NCBI RefSeq assembly: GCF_011927765.1
Contig: NZ_JAATJG010000002.1
Span: 186,001-250,000 of the forward strand
DNA: 64,000 bases
DNA from: Wenyingzhuangia aestuarii
GTDB lineage: Bacteria > Bacteroidota > Bacteroidia > Flavobacteriales > Flavobacteriaceae
Reading direction: 5' to 3'
Positions 62,094 to 64,000 of this stretch are shown here, in pieces (positions within the stretch are counted from its first letter, which is position 1; each line of letters opens with the position of its first letter). Below the pieces are notes generated by a model that was not told where the DNA came from, searched no databases, and saw only the letters and a list, made by a program, of their open reading frames with translations. The position numbers and the translations under genes were made by a program.

Positions 62094-62199
62094 TTTTGTT
62101 TATTTCTATTGAACTGCGAAAGTACGGAAATAATTAATTTTGGACTACTTGTTAAATTTAAAATTATTGATGGTTTGTTTGGATCCTAAAATGGAACGT

Positions 62200-63057
62200 T
62201 TAATCACACTCAAACTTAGATGTTTCAAGGTATTTTAAATTTTCATCAGTAAATTGGTCGCCAGAACTACTATTTGTATCGGGTAAGTTTTCACGAGATG
62301 TAATAGTTTCTGTAGTGTATTTTGTATAATTATTTTCAGATTCTGAAATTCCTCTTACATTAATAAAAGGTAAGTTTTTTAAGGGATTTTTATAAGTGTC
62401 GTAATTTTTAAATTTTTGAATCTTATGAATTTTAGTTGTAGGGTTTTCTTCTGTATCTATTACAGATTGAATTGTTTCAATTTCAACCAAATTATGATTT
62501 TGGTATTTATATTCAGTTTCTGTTTTAGATATAAAGTAACTGCTGTTTTTAGTAGGAGTATAGTTAATTTTTACTGTCTTAATACGGTTTAGATCATCAT
62601 AAGTAATATTCTCTGTGCTAGAAAGTTTTTTATCCAATCCATAGTAATGGTAAATTTTATTAGGTTTATTACTAGAGTTTAAATATTCATAAGAATAATA
62701 GTGAGTGTTTTTTGAATATAATTTGTCAATTCTACCTTGATGATCGTAACTCAAACTATCAGTTGAGTCGTAGTCTAGAATTGTAACTCCATAATTTGTA
62801 GTTAGTGTATAGTTAACTCTTTTTTCTAGCTGATTGTGTTTGTTATAAAAATAATGACTTTTATATACAATTGTATCTTGTTTAGTGTTTGCAGGAGTAA
62901 GACCTAGAGAAGTTGTTGGTTTTATAGAAACAGATCCGTTTACAAAAACTCCATCACTAAAAATTAATCTACATCCTCCATTTTGATTGAAGTCATCGTT
63001 TTTAGAACAGCTAAATAGAACTAAAGCTATAATTGTAATATAAATTTTCATTTTCAC
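62200..63057 (-). CDS. Unknown lipoprotein with YD-like repeats
   Basis: A 285-residue lipoprotein (VLFSCSKN, Cys17). From about residue 95 it shows repeats of the form YDHQGRIDKLYS, YLNSSNKPNKIYHY, YDDLNRIKTVKI and YQNHNLVEIETIQ, resembling the strands of YD/RHS-type or DUF4595-type beta folds. Cell-surface or periplasmic location is likely. No function is proposed. Two palindromes lie upstream (63115-63200). Confidence 0.68.
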   Translation of the reverse strand: MKMKIYITIIALVLFSCSKNDDFNQNGGCRLIFSDGVFVNGSVSIKPTTSLGLTPANTKQDTIVYKSHYFYNKHNQLEKRVNYTLTTNYGVTILDYDSTDSLSYDHQGRIDKLYSKNTHYYSYEYLNSSNKPNKIYHYYGLDKKLSSTENITYDDLNRIKTVKINYTPTKNSSYFISKTETEYKYQNHNLVEIETIQSVIDTEENPTTKIHKIQKFKNYDTYKNPLKNLPFINVRGISESENNYTKYTTETITSRENLPDTNSSSGDQFTDENLKYLETSKFECD

Positions 63058-63114
63058 ATTATTTTTACTTCTTAGAGTAGCTTTTTTTTAATAGATAATT
63101 CTTGAAGTCAATTT

Positions 63115-63142
63115 TTACATAAATCTACGTAGATAAATGTAA
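63115..63142. repeat. Interrupted palindrome centred on ATCTACGTAGAT
   Basis: A 12-bp perfect palindrome is flanked on both sides by AA and then by TTACAT/ATGTAA arms, so 24 of 28 positions are symmetric. It lies 60-85 bp upstream of the 62200-63057 lipoprotein and may be its operator. Confidence 0.5.
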
Positions 63143-63161
63143 GATTTTATATAAAACCTAA

Positions 63162-63200
63162 ATTTTATTGATAAATGACAGTATTGTTTATCGATAAAAT
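63162..63200. repeat. 14-bp inverted repeat upstream of the lipoprotein gene
   Basis: ATTTTATTGATAAA (63162-63175) and TTTATCGATAAAAT (63187-63200) match except at one position, which can form G-U in RNA. The spacer is 11 bases. No T-run follows. Confidence 0.45.
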
Positions 63201-63259
63201 AAACACATTCTCTATACAGTTTTTGTGTCTCAAAACTAAAAAATAAATAAACAAAAAAA

Positions 63260-63283
63260 GAGCTATCAAATTAATGATAGCTC
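63260..63283 (-). terminator. Terminator of the small lipoprotein gene
   Basis: GAGCTATCA and TGATAGCTC enclose AATTAA; seven T follow on the minus strand, 22 bases past the stop codon. Confidence 0.82.
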
Positions 63284-63304
63284 CATATGTGGACAAAGCT
63301 GGGG

Positions 63305-63514
63305 TTACTTTGCATCTGTAGCATCGTCTACTTCATCCTTCACTTCTTCATATCCTTCTTTAATGTGATCTCCAGCTTCGTTAGCTCCGTCTTTAATTCC
63401 GTCTCCAACTTCTTCAAATCCATCTTCTACTTTTTCTTTTGGCGATTTTTTACAGCTTACTGTTAAGGCAACTACTGCTAATACTATGGTACTTATTGTA
63501 AATAACTTTTTCAT
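63305..63514 (-). CDS. Small lipoprotein with repeating amphipathic helix
   Basis: A 69-residue protein: lipoprotein signal (ALTVSCKK, Cys21), then about 45 residues of highly charged, helix-forming sequence with loosely repeated units (VEDGFEEVGDG, IKDGANEAGDH, IKEGYEEVKDE) of 11 residues. This resembles LEA-like or apolipoprotein-like helices. A role in membrane or stress protection is only a guess. It has its own terminator and is separate from the barrel gene 45 bp upstream. Confidence 0.78.
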   Translation of the reverse strand: MKKLFTISTIVLAVVALTVSCKKSPKEKVEDGFEEVGDGIKDGANEAGDHIKEGYEEVKDEVDDATDAK

Positions 63515-63561
63515 TTTGATTTATTTTTATGGTTACTATTCTTTTTTAATGTGTGTTTATT

Positions 63562-64000
63562 TTAAAAGTCGAATCCTAAAGATACTTGTAAGACTCTATT
63601 TTTTTGATTTTCTTCATCATACACTTTGTTCAGTCCAAAGTAATATCTAACTCCTAGGTTTAAACCAGAATCTGTTTTAAAACCTGTACCTACGTTGGCT
63701 CCATAATCAAAATCGTTGGGAGTTACTTCGTTAGTTGTGTCAAAAACATCAAAGTTGGCATCTAATTCTTCGGTGTGGTTTACAGATACTCCAAACTGGG
63801 GTCCAGCTTCCACGTAAAAATTGTCTGTTAAGTATCCTTTAAACAAAATTGGCAGATTTATATAATCTAATTTTTGAGTAAAGGTTCCGCTATCGTTGTT
63901 AATCTCGTATCCTTGCTGAGAGTACAATAGCTCCGTTTGTATGGCAAAATGTTGATGTAAAAAGACCTCGTTGTAAAATCCTACATGAAAACCATGCCTT
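63562..64000 (-). CDS. PorT-type outer-membrane beta-barrel protein, partial (5' end beyond the window)
   Basis: The open frame continues through the right edge: codons 63928-63999 read FHVGFYNEVFLHQHFAIQTELLYSQQG without a stop, so an apparent TTG start at 63927 is not real. At least 146 residues. Strands such as YINLPILFKGYLTDNFYVEAGPQFGVSV and GLNLGVRYYFGLNKVYDEENQKNRVLQVSLGFDF, ending in Phe, mark an eight-stranded PorT/OMP_b-brl_2-type barrel. Function unknown. Confidence 0.85.
   Translation of the reverse strand, partial: RHGFHVGFYNEVFLHQHFAIQTELLYSQQGYEINNDSGTFTQKLDYINLPILFKGYLTDNFYVEAGPQFGVSVNHTEELDANFDVFDTTNEVTPNDFDYGANVGTGFKTDSGLNLGVRYYFGLNKVYDEENQKNRVLQVSLGFDF

Noticed and set aside
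63562-63927. Complete small protein starting at TTG 63927
   Set aside because: The frame is open to the window edge and the upstream codons continue the beta-barrel pattern, so the gene is cut by the edge.
1-64000. CRISPR arrays, tRNAs, rRNAs, insertion sequences, prophage
   Set aside because: No regularly spaced repeats, tRNA cloverleaf sequences, transposase or phage genes were recognised anywhere in the window.

Overview
The window is AT-rich (roughly two thirds A+T) chromosomal DNA of a member of the Bacteroidota, most likely a marine Flavobacteriaceae. The evidence is SusC/SusD and other TonB-dependent receptors, FecR/ECF sigma pairs, a type IX secretion C-terminal domain, DUF4249 and DUF983 proteins, promoters of the TTG-N17-23-TAnnTTTG type, and housekeeping genes in a flavobacterial order (tpx, dgkA, ftsK, lolA, lptG, ribB). 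Both window ends cut a gene. No rRNA, tRNA, CRISPR array, insertion sequence or phage gene was seen, and no gene-free stretch exceeds 300 bases.

Region 1 (1-8030, all minus strand) is part of a polysaccharide utilisation locus: three secreted sulfatases, a GH2 beta-galactosidase-like lipoprotein and a GH29 alpha-L-fucosidase, tightly packed. It suggests use of a sulfated, fucose- and galactose-containing glycan, probably algal. Its SusC/SusD pair is not in the window. Region 2 (8313-16082) holds peptidase E and then a minus-strand run of envelope and housekeeping genes: a carotene-free set of ribB (with a decayed GTP cyclohydrolase II half), lptG, lolA, ftsK, dgkA, tpx and a small CBM48 protein. 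Region 3 (16335-28335) has a DinB-like protein, a beta-helix protein, and peptidoglycan/periplasm genes murQ and pbpC, a T9SS LamG protein and a thioester alpha-2-macroglobulin. Region 4 (28410-38095) has a TonB receptor with its DUF4249 lipoprotein, a barrel protein, DUF4386, a Crp-like regulator, lysA, pepT and a patatin.

Region 5 (38130-44939) looks like a metal-homeostasis segment. A His/acid-rich lipoprotein, a ZnuD-like TonB receptor and a Fur/Zur regulator sit in one transcript whose promoter is overlapped by a Zur-box-like palindrome. Nearby are a lactonase-like propeller, an NlpE-META lipoprotein, a cation diffusion facilitator and a SlyD-type FKBP.

Region 6 (45152-59498) has an MG2/plug protein, lpd, an AraC regulator and DUF983, then a signal-transduced SusCD locus: an ECF sigma gene on the plus strand at one end; purple acid phosphatase, susD, susC and fecR on the minus strand. 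Between susC and fecR the plus strand carries a consensus promoter 6-7 bases from a strong terminator-bounded segment of about 70 nt. This looks like an antisense RNA against the susC leader, comparable to the DonS-type RNAs of Bacteroides. Region 7 (59712-64000) has a membrane protein, argS, two unknown lipoproteins and a truncated outer-membrane barrel.

The most interesting regulatory structures are the putative antisense RNA at 58211-58315, a perfect 19-bp inverted repeat that would bury the alpha-2-macroglobulin start codon (28323-28380), the Zur-box-like palindrome at 39293-39311, and several unexplained palindromes beside regulator genes.
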